Assembly (NCBI RefSeq): GCF_028288205.1
Contig: NZ_JAQBOD010000058.1
Span: forward strand, 82,422 to 146,421
DNA from: Mucilaginibacter sp.
Lineage (GTDB): Bacteria > Bacteroidota > Bacteroidia > Sphingobacteriales > Sphingobacteriaceae
Direction: 5' to 3'
Length of the DNA: 64,000 nt
This document shows positions 44,828 through 53,640 of the stretch, piece by piece. Numbering within the stretch: position 1 is the stretch's first letter; every line of letters starts with the position of its first letter. The translations under genes and the position numbers were made by a program. The notes beneath the pieces were generated by a model. It was given only the letters and a program-made list of their open reading frames with translations. It ran no database searches and was not told the DNA's origin.

Positions 44828-45852
44828 TGCAGCAAAAACAATCTCAAAAATGGTTCTATGGTGTTGATAGTATCCGGTTTGTACTTGCTTTTATGGTAAT
44901 GCTATCGCATTTTGACAATATGTATGCCGATAGTTTAAAACATTCTATTTTTTTACCTTTTAAATTTGCAGGTGCTTTTTTAGCTAATGCATTTGACGGA
45001 ACATCGGCTGTTATTGCGTTTTTTATCATATCAGGTTTTGTTATTCACTATCCTTCTAAAACTGGCATTAATAACGTATTACAATTTTGGGTAAGGCGCT
45101 TTTTAAGGATATTGATACCATTAACTGTGATCATTGCAGCAGGTGCAGCTTTTGGCCATCCCGAAAAAACAGTAACCTGGAGTTTATTTTGCGAATTGAT
45201 ATATTATGCTTTATATCCACTGCTTTTAAACATCAATTTAAGCTGGAAAACAAAATTTATTATAGCCTGGTGCGTCGCGGCATTAATAATTGGTATTGGG
45301 TCATATCATGATGTGGTTGCCTTGTTTAAACAAAACAATAATGAATACCAGGGATACTACTGGCAGTTTGGCAATTATATTACGTGGCTAATTGGCCTGC
45401 CCTGTTGGCTGTTGGGCGTATTAATAGCCGAAAACATAGATCGGTTAGAAACAACAACCTATAGTAAGGTCGTAATATATCGTATAATAGTTTACACTAT
45501 AAGTTGCTTTTGCTGTCTGGGTAAGTTTCATTTACATTTGAGTTATATTCTAACTATGAATGTATTTGCTTTGCTATTATATAAATGGATACAAACAGAA
45601 ATAATTTATTATAAAAACAGTTTACCTAATTTTACATTGGAAAAAATGGGCAAATTCTCCTATTCTTTATATCTATGCCACCCCATTGCGTTTATCCTGT
45701 TAAAGCGTTTTATATTATTTAATAATTTCACTTATCCTTTGTTTATTCTATTAACAATTTTGTCGGCATATATATTTTACTGGCTTGTTGAGCGTCCGTC
45801 ACATCAAATAGCAAGAGGTATAAACCGCAAATATTTTTTATCGGTTAAATGA
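44827..45852 (+). CDS. Acyltransferase 3 family membrane acyltransferase
   Basis: A 341-residue integral membrane acyltransferase with about 10 helices. The catalytic segment GVDSIRFVLAFMVMLSHF is at 12-29 with Arg17 and His28. VTWSLFCELIYYALYPLLL near 115-133 matches the EEQFY-type block in a divergent form. FSYSLYLCHPIAFILL is the late helix motif. Probably O-acetylates a sugar on the periplasmic face. TAATG-coupled with the previous gene, ATGA with the next. Confidence 0.87.
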   Translation: MQQKQSQKWFYGVDSIRFVLAFMVMLSHFDNMYADSLKHSIFLPFKFAGAFLANAFDGTSAVIAFFIISGFVIHYPSKTGINNVLQFWVRRFLRILIPLTVIIAAGAAFGHPEKTVTWSLFCELIYYALYPLLLNINLSWKTKFIIAWCVAALIIGIGSYHDVVALFKQNNNEYQGYYWQFGNYITWLIGLPCWLLGVLIAENIDRLETTTYSKVVIYRIIVYTISCFCCLGKFHLHLSYILTMNVFALLLYKWIQTEIIYYKNSLPNFTLEKMGKFSYSLYLCHPIAFILLKRFILFNNFTYPLFILLTILSAYIFYWLVERPSHQIARGINRKYFLSVK

Positions 45853-47141
45853 AACGTCTGCTCATTATTTCTCCATATTTCCCTCCTGTTAACACTGCAG
45901 ATATGCAGCGTATCAGAATGAGCTTGCCTTATTTTAAACAATATGGATGGGAAGCAGAAGTTGTAACGGTAGATTCTTATTGGACAAACTTACCTGAAGA
46001 CAAACTGCTAATGGCAAATATACCTGCTGATATAAAAATATATAAAGTAAAGGCTTTTAGTAAAAAATGGACTTCAAAATTAGGGGTAGGCAGCCTTGCA
46101 TTTCGTTCGTTTTGGTTTTATCGTAAAAGGGTTAATAAATTATTGCAAGAGAAAAAATTTGATGTTATATATTTTTCAACTACCCAGTTTCCAATATGTG
46201 TATTAGGCCCATATTGGAAAAAACTTTTTGGAGTACCTTTTATAATTGATATGCAAGACCCCTGGCATTCTGAATATTACCAGGATAAGCCGAAACATCA
46301 GCAGCCGCCCAAATATATATTCTCATACCGGCTTAACAAATATTTAGAATCTAAAACGATGAAACAGGTAGATGGGTTGATCAGCGTCTCAGAAAATTAT
46401 ATAACCGATTTAAAGAATAGATATCCCGAAATAAAAGATATCCCGGCAGCTACTGTAACATTTGGAAGCTTTAAGCCAGATATGAATATAGCTATAAAAA
46501 ATAAAGATAGCTTTACAAACTTGCTTGAACCTGGTTTTAAAAATGTAGTTTACATTGGCCGTGGGGGCTTTGATATGCATAGTGCCATAACACCGGTATT
46601 TAAAGCATTAAAAAAAGGAATAACAGAGCAGCCTGAATTATATAGACAGCTTAAATTTTACTTTATTGGTACCAGTTATGCACCAAAGGGTGAAGGAGCA
46701 CTCACTATATTACCACTTGCAAAACAATTTGGGGTAAGTGATAATGTTGTTGAAATAACCGATAGGATAAGTTATTTTCATACACTAAATACTTTACAGC
46801 ATGCCGATGCTTTGTTTATGCCTGGTTCTGATGATCCAAAATATACAGCATCAAAAATATATCCGTATATCTTAGCTAAAAAACCTTTATTAGCAATTTT
46901 TAATTCAAAAAGCCCGGCTTTAACTGTTTTAAAAGAATACGGCGTAGAATGCATTTATAGTTATGATGACACAGCTGAAATTGATAAGTACATCTCAAAA
47001 TTTTTCAAAGAATTGATTAGTAACAGTATTACTAAACCAGATTACCCTGCAGAATGCATTGAAAAATACTCGGCACAAAATATAACTAAAAGACAATGTG
47101 ATCTGTTCAATCTTGTTTTAGAGTTAAAAAATATCTTATAA
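45849..47141 (+). CDS. GT-B type glycosyltransferase (GT4-like)
   Basis: A 430-residue protein. LIISPYFPPVNTADMQRIRM at 5-24 is the FPP/P-type N-lobe loop. PFIIDMQDPWHSEYYQ near 134-149 is the acceptor-site strand seen in WcaI-like enzymes. The C-lobe begins NVVYIGRGGFDMHSAITPVF near 234-253. LQHADALFMPGSDDPKYTAS near 316-335 and KIYPYILAKKPLLAIF replace the classical E-x7-E motif. The donor is unknown. Confidence 0.75.
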   Translation: MKRLLIISPYFPPVNTADMQRIRMSLPYFKQYGWEAEVVTVDSYWTNLPEDKLLMANIPADIKIYKVKAFSKKWTSKLGVGSLAFRSFWFYRKRVNKLLQEKKFDVIYFSTTQFPICVLGPYWKKLFGVPFIIDMQDPWHSEYYQDKPKHQQPPKYIFSYRLNKYLESKTMKQVDGLISVSENYITDLKNRYPEIKDIPAATVTFGSFKPDMNIAIKNKDSFTNLLEPGFKNVVYIGRGGFDMHSAITPVFKALKKGITEQPELYRQLKFYFIGTSYAPKGEGALTILPLAKQFGVSDNVVEITDRISYFHTLNTLQHADALFMPGSDDPKYTASKIYPYILAKKPLLAIFNSKSPALTVLKEYGVECIYSYDDTAEIDKYISKFFKELISNSITKPDYPAECIEKYSAQNITKRQCDLFNLVLELKNIL

Positions 47142-47183
47142 TGCTATTGCATTTGACTTAAGACTATATTTAATTCACACTAT

Positions 47184-47942
47184 TTGAGACAAAGGATACA
47201 AACACTTGATGGTTTACGATTTTTAGCGGCGATTGGGTCAATATAATACAGCTTCACATTTTTGGACTTTAACAGTGAAGTGGCAATTTTACTTCATCAT
47301 CCCTTTTATACTTATATATCAAAACACAATCGGTTTTATAAAACCTTTTCATTTATTTTCATCATAATTTTTTTAATAGAACTTTCAACTATTTTAATAT
47401 TAAAAAAGCAATCAGACCAGTTAACCAGCACCTTATTGTTTCACGGAGTTTAGTTTGGCTGCGGAATATTGGCTGCCAGAATTTTGATAAAAAATAACAG
47501 CACATTAAAAAACCGACTGATCTGGATGAGCACATTTATTATAATTACTTATGCCGGACGTGTGATGATATCAAACCAAGTGTTATCATTTTCACATAAT
47601 TATTATAATTTTTTTAAACTATTAGGCTTTACGTTTATAGGATGTGAATTTGCCGGTATTTTATATTTATCAGTAACTTCTGTTAAATGGTTAAATGCTA
47701 TTTTAGGTAACCGGTTATTTAAAACAGGCGGGCGTATATCTTACAGTTTTTATTTATTTCACGCTTTGATATTTCCGATAATGGTTAAGTTTACAATTGA
47801 ATTTATGCCCTTTGCAAAAGGAATAGTTGCCCCTATTATAAGTACCTGCATAAGCGTAATTATTTTATACCCTATTTCAAGATTAAGTTACCATATATTA
47901 GAAAAACCATTTTTATCAATTGGTAACTTAACGTCCAAATGA
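47184..47942 (+). pseudogene. Decayed acyltransferase 3 gene
   Basis: Pieces of one OafA/YrhL-type acyltransferase lie in two frames. RIQTLDGLRFLAAIGSI (47187-47243) is the catalytic start and ends at TAA. HFWTLTVKWQFYFIIPF, in another frame from 47257, matches the HFWSLAVEEQFY block, with the EE changed to KW. A third piece ends at an in-frame TAG (47451-47453), after which FGCGILAARILIK continues. The last piece (to 47942) has KTGGRISYSFYLFHALIF and the usual C-terminus. About 100 residues between the first two blocks are missing. The 3' end still overlaps the next ATG. Confidence 0.85.
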
Positions 47943-49099
47943 AAAAATTAGCCATCATTATTACGCACCCAATTCAATATTATGCTCCCGTATTTAAGCT
48001 ATTGGCTCAAAAAATAGATATAAAAGTTTTTTACACCTGGGGCGAATCATCAATTTCTAAACATGACCCTGGATTTGGTAAAATGATAAAATGGGATATT
48101 GACCTATTAGAGGGGTATGATTACCAATGGATAAAAAATATAGCAACCAACCCCGGATCACACCATTTTAATGGCATAATTAACCCTGATCTTATCACCT
48201 CAATAAAAACCTGGCAGCCTGATACTATATTAGTATATGGCTGGGCATATAAAAGTCATTTAAGCGTTATACGATACTTTAAAAATAAAATCCCGGTACT
48301 TTTCCGCGGCGACTCCACATTACTTAATAAAAAGCCCGGCTTTAAAAATTTGATTAGAACGATTTACTTAAAATGGGTTTATAACCATATTGACTATGCT
48401 TTATATACAGGCACAAACAATAAAGCATATTATAAAAAATATGGATTAAAAAATTCTCAATTAATATTTGTGCCACATGCTGTGGATAACGATCGATTTA
48501 GTATTCGATATCCTGTTGAGTCAGCAGAATTAAGATCTTCGTTAAAAATAGAAAAAGAAGCTATACTTATATTATTTGCAGGAAAATTTGAATCTGTTAA
48601 AAATGTGGAACTGCTGTTATCGGCATTTATAAACTTAAATCACCCAAATGCCCATTTACTTTTGGTGGGCAATGGTATAAATGAGTTAACATTAAAAACT
48701 GCAGCCGCTAAAAGTAATGTTGAAGCTAAAATTCATTTTATGGATTTTAAAAACCAAAGTTTTATGCCGGTTATATACCAGGCAGCCAACTTATTTTGCC
48801 TTTCCTCAAGAAGTGAGACATGGGGTTTAAGTGTTAACGAAGCAATGGCCTGCGGAAAAGCTATTCTGGTTTCTGATAAAACAGGTTGTGCAGCAGATCT
48901 TGTTAAAACTAACATAAACGGATGTGTATTTACGTCCGGGTCTAAAAACGACATTGAGGAAAAATTGAATTTACTTGTTAATAAAGGGAAAGAAGGGTTA
49001 TTCCAAATGGGCGAAACTTCGAAACAAATAATAAAGGACTGGAATTTTACGGTACAGGCGGATAATATTATAAATTACAAAAATGGAAGAAACAAGTAG
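47939..49099 (+). CDS. Glycosyltransferase family 4
   Basis: A 386-residue GT-B enzyme. LAIIITHPIQYYAPVFKLLA at 4-23 is typical of this subfamily. FRGDSTLLNKKPG near 122-134 follows, and the C-lobe starts ILILFAGKFESVKNVELLLS near 204-223. The E-x7-E motif is ETWGLSVNEAMACGKA near 295-310. ATGA coupling to the end of the acyltransferase pseudogene shows the operon structure has survived the decay of that gene. Confidence 0.87.
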   Translation: MKKLAIIITHPIQYYAPVFKLLAQKIDIKVFYTWGESSISKHDPGFGKMIKWDIDLLEGYDYQWIKNIATNPGSHHFNGIINPDLITSIKTWQPDTILVYGWAYKSHLSVIRYFKNKIPVLFRGDSTLLNKKPGFKNLIRTIYLKWVYNHIDYALYTGTNNKAYYKKYGLKNSQLIFVPHAVDNDRFSIRYPVESAELRSSLKIEKEAILILFAGKFESVKNVELLLSAFINLNHPNAHLLLVGNGINELTLKTAAAKSNVEAKIHFMDFKNQSFMPVIYQAANLFCLSSRSETWGLSVNEAMACGKAILVSDKTGCAADLVKTNINGCVFTSGSKNDIEEKLNLLVNKGKEGLFQMGETSKQIIKDWNFTVQADNIINYKNGRNK

Positions 49100-50492
49100 G
49101 TCTTTTGAGCGATACTTGATATTATACATACCCTGGATATTATCAATAGCGCTTCAAGGCGACCCTATAGTTTCTTATCTTATTGCATGGATTGGGTCTT
49201 TTTTTATATTCTACATATCTTATAGCGGTTGGATAAAACCTTTACCAACTGATAGAAACATAGCTGCACAATTAATGCGGCCAATATTTTTAGTACAGAT
49301 AATATTTATAGGCTATATGGCTTGTAGTTCTATGTTTTATTTCTTGAATTTATTAGGATATGAAGATCTTAATAAATCTATTTTACAATTTAGTATTGAT
49401 AACGATAAGTTAGCTCTTACAGCGCAGTGCCAGCGATATTATGTGTTAGGCCATGCTGCCTTTGCTTCGGGTTTAATCCTGTCAATGAAATATCCGGTTA
49501 AGCAGAAATATAAAATAGATAATACAAAGCTGGCAAATGTATTATTAATAATAGCGGTTGTATTCCTTCCCTTATCTATTTTAGTAATTAATGTTAGTGG
49601 TTTGGCGCAATTTTCCCATCAATTTAGTTCATTAAGTTTCATCTCCGGCACACTTGCCCTGGCATTTGCCATACCGCTTAAAAAAGTTTTTAACACCTTA
49701 TTTTGCGTGTTTTTATATTTATCCAATTTTTACGAGGCATTAACTTCAGGCTTTAAAGAACCAATTATTATTAGTGTGCTTGTTCTGGGCATTTTTCTAT
49801 ATCCCAACTATAAAAAAATTGTAACATTTACTTTTGTTCCGGCATTGCTGCTGCTATTTATGTTGTTACCAACATATAACAGTATTTACCGTGCAAATGC
49901 ATGGGGGGATAATGTTAATGCAGATGATGCCTACAAAATAGCGCTTGATGCCACACTTAATTCAAATCAGTCTGACGATGAAACTAATTGGGGATTTTTA
50001 GTATATCGGTTAAGTGAAATAGATATGTTTACAGCTTTTTTACAATCAACGCCCGAATATGTTGATTACTATGGTTTCGACCTTGTAAAACAAGCTGGTA
50101 TAGTAGTTGTACCCCGGCTATTTTGGCCATCAAAACCCAGTACCGAACAGTTAGTGATGGAACGCGTATATACCGCAGGAGTTATACGCAGGGGGTCAAA
50201 TGTTTCGGCAAAACCCGCTTATGTTGTTGATGCTTACCTTTCGGGTGGTGCTTTTGGGGTGTTTTTGGCGTTATTTGTTTATGGTGCAGCAGTACAATTA
50301 ATATCACAAAAAGCCGAACAACTATTTGGTGGTTATATTTTAGGTACCGCCCTAATATTTTCCGGATTATTTCAAATTTTTTGGCGCGGCTCAACCTTTG
50401 AGTTTTTATTAAACTCTGTTTTTTGGAGTTATATATCCATGATAATTATTCATAAAATATTAAGGGCCTATAATATCTTACAAGACATTTGA
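49083..50492 (+). CDS. Wzy-like polysaccharide polymerase, exosortase-locus type
   Basis: A 469-residue integral membrane protein with about 11-13 hydrophobic segments and one larger extracytoplasmic loop near 280-350. That loop contains YNSIYRANAWGDNVNADDAY and FWPSKPSTEQLVMERVYTAG. The layout (many helices, large loop in the second half) is that of O-antigen polymerases. Bacteroidota exosortase loci carry such a Wzy-like protein, and an exosortase lies 2.6 kb downstream. Sequence identity in this family is low, so the polymerase role is inference. Confidence 0.65.
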   Translation: MEETSRSFERYLILYIPWILSIALQGDPIVSYLIAWIGSFFIFYISYSGWIKPLPTDRNIAAQLMRPIFLVQIIFIGYMACSSMFYFLNLLGYEDLNKSILQFSIDNDKLALTAQCQRYYVLGHAAFASGLILSMKYPVKQKYKIDNTKLANVLLIIAVVFLPLSILVINVSGLAQFSHQFSSLSFISGTLALAFAIPLKKVFNTLFCVFLYLSNFYEALTSGFKEPIIISVLVLGIFLYPNYKKIVTFTFVPALLLLFMLLPTYNSIYRANAWGDNVNADDAYKIALDATLNSNQSDDETNWGFLVYRLSEIDMFTAFLQSTPEYVDYYGFDLVKQAGIVVVPRLFWPSKPSTEQLVMERVYTAGVIRRGSNVSAKPAYVVDAYLSGGAFGVFLALFVYGAAVQLISQKAEQLFGGYILGTALIFSGLFQIFWRGSTFEFLLNSVFWSYISMIIIHKILRAYNILQDI

Positions 50493-51631
50493 AGATATTA
50501 CAAATCAATGCTTCCTATAAGCCCGCTTATATTTATGGCGGCCCAACCATGTCTGTTGCTAAATTAAGTGAGCAATTAGTCAATGCAGATTGCGTAGTTG
50601 AAGTATTTACAACAACAGCTAACGGTACTACCGAATTATCCGTTCAGCCAAATAATAAAACCCTTGTCGAGGGTGTAGAAGTAACCTATTTTAAACGATT
50701 AAGTAAGGACCACACACACTTTTCTCCATCCCTTTTAATAAGATTATGGAAAGAGGTGCCAGGTTTTGATCTGGTACACATTCACGCCTGGTGGAACCTT
50801 GTTTCGGTATTTTCGGCACTGATAGCATTGATAAAAAAAAAACCAGTGTTAATTTCGCCAAGGGGTACGTTAAGTTCTTATTCTTTTAAAAACAAAAATG
50901 GTTTTGTCAAAAACCTAATGCATAATTTATTGGGGAAAGGTTTGCTAAACCGGTCATACATACATGCTACATCAGGCGCAGAACAAAAGGCCCTTGCTGC
51001 CATAATAAAGCCTAAAATGATGTTTGATGTCCCTAATTTTGTTAAGATACCCCCCCTATTAACCAGGCATTCAGAGCTTAATAAACCTATTTTAAAGCTT
51101 CTTTTTCTATCAAGAATTGAAGAAAAAAAGGGTCTTGATATTTTATTAAACGCTTTGCCGGCACTTAGAATTCCCTATCATTTAACCATAGCAGGCGATG
51201 GTGATGAAAATTATATAGATCTGCTGAAAAATATTGCCCGCTATAATTTAAGCAGCCTCAACATTACCTGGATAGGTTTCCAGAACGAAACTAAATTTGA
51301 TATTTTGCGTAATCATCACTTATTGATATTACCTTCATACGATGAAAATTTCGGGAACGTAGTTATTGAAAGCTTAAGTGTGGGCACGCCGGTATTAATA
51401 AGTGAACATGTTGGGTTGGCAGATTATGTGGTTAAAAACAACTTTGGCTGGCTATGCCAAACAACTATCCAATCAGTAAGTGATTGTATAAATAATATAG
51501 CGGCTAATCAAATGGATCATGTAACCCATATCAGGCATACAGCACCGGCAATTATTCACAATGATTTTGATGACGATAAATTGATAAAAAAATACATGGA
51601 TATGTACAAGCAAATTATTAACCATGGCTGA
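50489..51631 (+). CDS. Glycosyltransferase family 4
   Basis: A 380-residue GT-B enzyme starting at TTG in a TTGA overlap with the upstream stop. YIYGGPTMSVAKLSEQLVNA near 14-33 is the N-lobe glycine loop. LVHIHAWWNLVSVFSALIAL near 95-114 and KKPVLISPRGTLSSY follow. The C-lobe has LLFLSRIEEKKGLDILLNAL near 206-225 and SYDENFGNVVIESLSVGTPV (from about 283), the E-x7-E motif. Confidence 0.88.
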   Translation: MKILQINASYKPAYIYGGPTMSVAKLSEQLVNADCVVEVFTTTANGTTELSVQPNNKTLVEGVEVTYFKRLSKDHTHFSPSLLIRLWKEVPGFDLVHIHAWWNLVSVFSALIALIKKKPVLISPRGTLSSYSFKNKNGFVKNLMHNLLGKGLLNRSYIHATSGAEQKALAAIIKPKMMFDVPNFVKIPPLLTRHSELNKPILKLLFLSRIEEKKGLDILLNALPALRIPYHLTIAGDGDENYIDLLKNIARYNLSSLNITWIGFQNETKFDILRNHHLLILPSYDENFGNVVIESLSVGTPVLISEHVGLADYVVKNNFGWLCQTTIQSVSDCINNIAANQMDHVTHIRHTAPAIIHNDFDDDKLIKKYMDMYKQIINHG

Positions 51632-52244
51632 ATATAAAGATTACGGATTTGAGGTTAGTGATCCTGCACATACGTTTGAATATCTAACCAAACCGTTATT
51701 AGCCTTGCTAAATAAAAACACCAATAACTGCACATTAGACCTTGGATGCGGCAATGGTTACCTGGTTAATTTCCTGTTAGCTAATGGCTATAACGCTTTT
51801 GGCACCGATGCATCTGCCAAAGGCATTGCAATTGCCCGTAAAACAAACCCCGATAGATTCTTTTTGCAAGATCTATCAACAGGAACATTACCGGAAGAAT
51901 TACAAAAACAACAATTTGATACTATCATATCAACAGAAGTTATTGAGCATTTATATGATCCGCAAGGATTTGTTGAATTTTGCAAACAGGTACTCAACCA
52001 AAATGGCGAAATCATAATTTCAACCCCATATCATGGCTATTTTAAAAATTTACTATTGAGCCTTTTTAATCAATGGGATCTGCATTTTAGTCCCATGTGG
52101 CATGGCGGGCATATTAAATTTTGGTCCAAAAAAACACTAAGCAAAGCGCTAACCGATGCCGGCTTTACTATAATTGCTTTTAAAGGTTGCGGCCGGATAC
52201 CTTATTTATGGAAATCCATGATCATTAAAGCCAGGGTAAATTGA
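51624..52244 (+). CDS. Class I SAM-dependent methyltransferase
   Basis: A 206-residue methyltransferase. CTLDLGCGNGYLVNFLLANG near 37-56 is motif I, and FGTDASAKGIAIARK follows. DTIISTEVIEHLYDPQGFVE near 95-114 is the Methyltransf_11/23 block, and QNGEIIISTPYHGYFKNL the next. The MWHGGHIKFWSKKTL segment is typical of polysaccharide-locus members. It overlaps the previous gene by 8 nt and the next by 4. Confidence 0.85.
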   Translation: MAEYKDYGFEVSDPAHTFEYLTKPLLALLNKNTNNCTLDLGCGNGYLVNFLLANGYNAFGTDASAKGIAIARKTNPDRFFLQDLSTGTLPEELQKQQFDTIISTEVIEHLYDPQGFVEFCKQVLNQNGEIIISTPYHGYFKNLLLSLFNQWDLHFSPMWHGGHIKFWSKKTLSKALTDAGFTIIAFKGCGRIPYLWKSMIIKARVN

Positions 52245-53113
52245 GCGTACCGTATTCATTTATTATTTTAACCTATAATGAAGAAATGCATTTGCCGCGC
52301 TTATTACAATCTATCACTGATTTAAATGCGCCTATATTTATTTTAGATTCCGGAAGTACCGACGAGACAATAAATATTGGTGAAAAATTTGGCGCTACAT
52401 TTCTTCAAAATTCTTTTGAGAATCATCCCAAGCAATGGGATTTCGCACTTAAAAATTTCCCTATACAAACGCCATGGGTAATTTGCCTGGATGCCGACCA
52501 AATTGTAACCCATGAATTAAAGCAGCATTTAATAAACTTCAGGGAGGAAGATTATAAAAATATAGCTGGGATATACTTTAACCGTAAAAACTTTTTTAAA
52601 GGTAAATGGATAAAACACGGCGGGTATTATCCGTTTTATTTATTGAAGATGTTCAGATATGGTGTTGGTTATTCTGATACCAATGAAAATATGGACCATC
52701 GCTTTGTAGCTCCCGGCAATACGGAAATATGGAAGGATGGTTACCTGTTAGAAGAAAATTTAAAAGAGAATAATATAAGTTTTTGGATAGATAAGCATAA
52801 CCATTATAGTGACCTGGTAGCACAAGAAGAAGCAGCACGTATGCACTCATTTAGAGCACAAACAGAAAATCCCAATTTTTGGGGTTCGCCTAACGAGCGC
52901 AAAGCCTGGCGTAAACAATTATGGTGGGGGCTGCCGCGATATGTACGCCCTGCTCTTTATTTTACCCAACGTATGATTTTTCAATTAGGGATATTGGATG
53001 GACGTACCGGTGTAATTTTCCACTTTTTACAAGGTTTTTGGTTCAGGTTAATAGTTGACATTAAGATAGACGAACTTATCAAACAGCAAAATGATACCGA
53101 ACAAACAAAATAA
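52241..53113 (+). CDS. Glycosyltransferase family 2 (WaaE/KdtX-like)
   Basis: A 290-residue GT-A enzyme with a TTG start (TTGA overlap). FIILTYNEEMHLPRLLQSI near 7-25 and IFILDSGSTDETINIGEKFG near 31-50 are characteristic of the WaaE-like beta-glucosyltransferase branch. WVICLDADQIVTHEL near 79-93 is the metal site. HRFVAPGNTEIWKDGYLLEE and the later HKHNHYSD-type histidines fit the family. The last 23 nt overlap the exosortase gene. Confidence 0.86.
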   Translation: MSVPYSFIILTYNEEMHLPRLLQSITDLNAPIFILDSGSTDETINIGEKFGATFLQNSFENHPKQWDFALKNFPIQTPWVICLDADQIVTHELKQHLINFREEDYKNIAGIYFNRKNFFKGKWIKHGGYYPFYLLKMFRYGVGYSDTNENMDHRFVAPGNTEIWKDGYLLEENLKENNISFWIDKHNHYSDLVAQEEAARMHSFRAQTENPNFWGSPNERKAWRKQLWWGLPRYVRPALYFTQRMIFQLGILDGRTGVIFHFLQGFWFRLIVDIKIDELIKQQNDTEQTK

Positions 53114-53639
53114 CCCTTTAAAATTCGCCCTTATATTTATTAGCCTGTTCCTGCTATTTTATTATTTCAACATTCTATTTTTTGGCATTACCAGCCCGGG
53201 AAATTACTACATACCATTTTTAGCCGAACATTTAAATTATATATATGCATTGCGTTGGTTGTTGCTTCATTGCAGCGCGTTTGTGCTACATTGCTTTGGC
53301 TTTAGCGTTGTTGTAAATAACCATGAATTACTGGTTGCAGGTCGTGGAATTATTGTGTTGGTATATACATGTCTGGGATTAGGTGTTTTAAGTTTTTTTA
53401 CTGCCTTTGTAATAGCATATCCTAAACCACGAAAAGCAAAAATTATATTTTTACTGACTGGAATTATAACTATTGAGTTCCTGAATGTTATCCGCTTTGT
53501 ACTACTTGCCCTGTTTTGGAATAAACAGGATAATAGAATTATTGATCATCATACTATTTTTAATATCTTGATCTATATAATAATTAGCATCAGCCTGTAT
53601 TTTTGGGTTAAAAATGATGATGTTCCGGTAAATAAATAG
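53091..53639 (+). CDS. Exosortase family protein (resembles exosortase Y)
   Basis: A 182-residue inner-membrane transpeptidase-like protein with about 5-6 helices. The exosortase/archaeosortase triad is visible: Cys94 in VYTCLGLGVLSFF, Arg135 in LNVIRFVLLALFWN, and a histidine in IDHHTIFNILIY (153/154). Family members cut C-terminal sorting signals of secreted proteins and often sit in exopolysaccharide loci. The short form without an EpsI domain matches Bacteroidota types. I find no PEP-CTERM-like target protein in the window, so its substrate must be elsewhere. Confidence 0.85.
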   Translation: MIPNKQNNPLKFALIFISLFLLFYYFNILFFGITSPGNYYIPFLAEHLNYIYALRWLLLHCSAFVLHCFGFSVVVNNHELLVAGRGIIVLVYTCLGLGVLSFFTAFVIAYPKPRKAKIIFLLTGIITIEFLNVIRFVLLALFWNKQDNRIIDHHTIFNILIYIIISISLYFWVKNDDVPVNK

Positions 53640-53640
53640 T

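Noticed and set aside
47262..47453. 63-codon ORF in the acyltransferase remnant
   Set aside because: It overlaps the HFWTLTVKWQFYF frame and ends at the premature TAG of the decayed acyltransferase, so it is part of the pseudogene.
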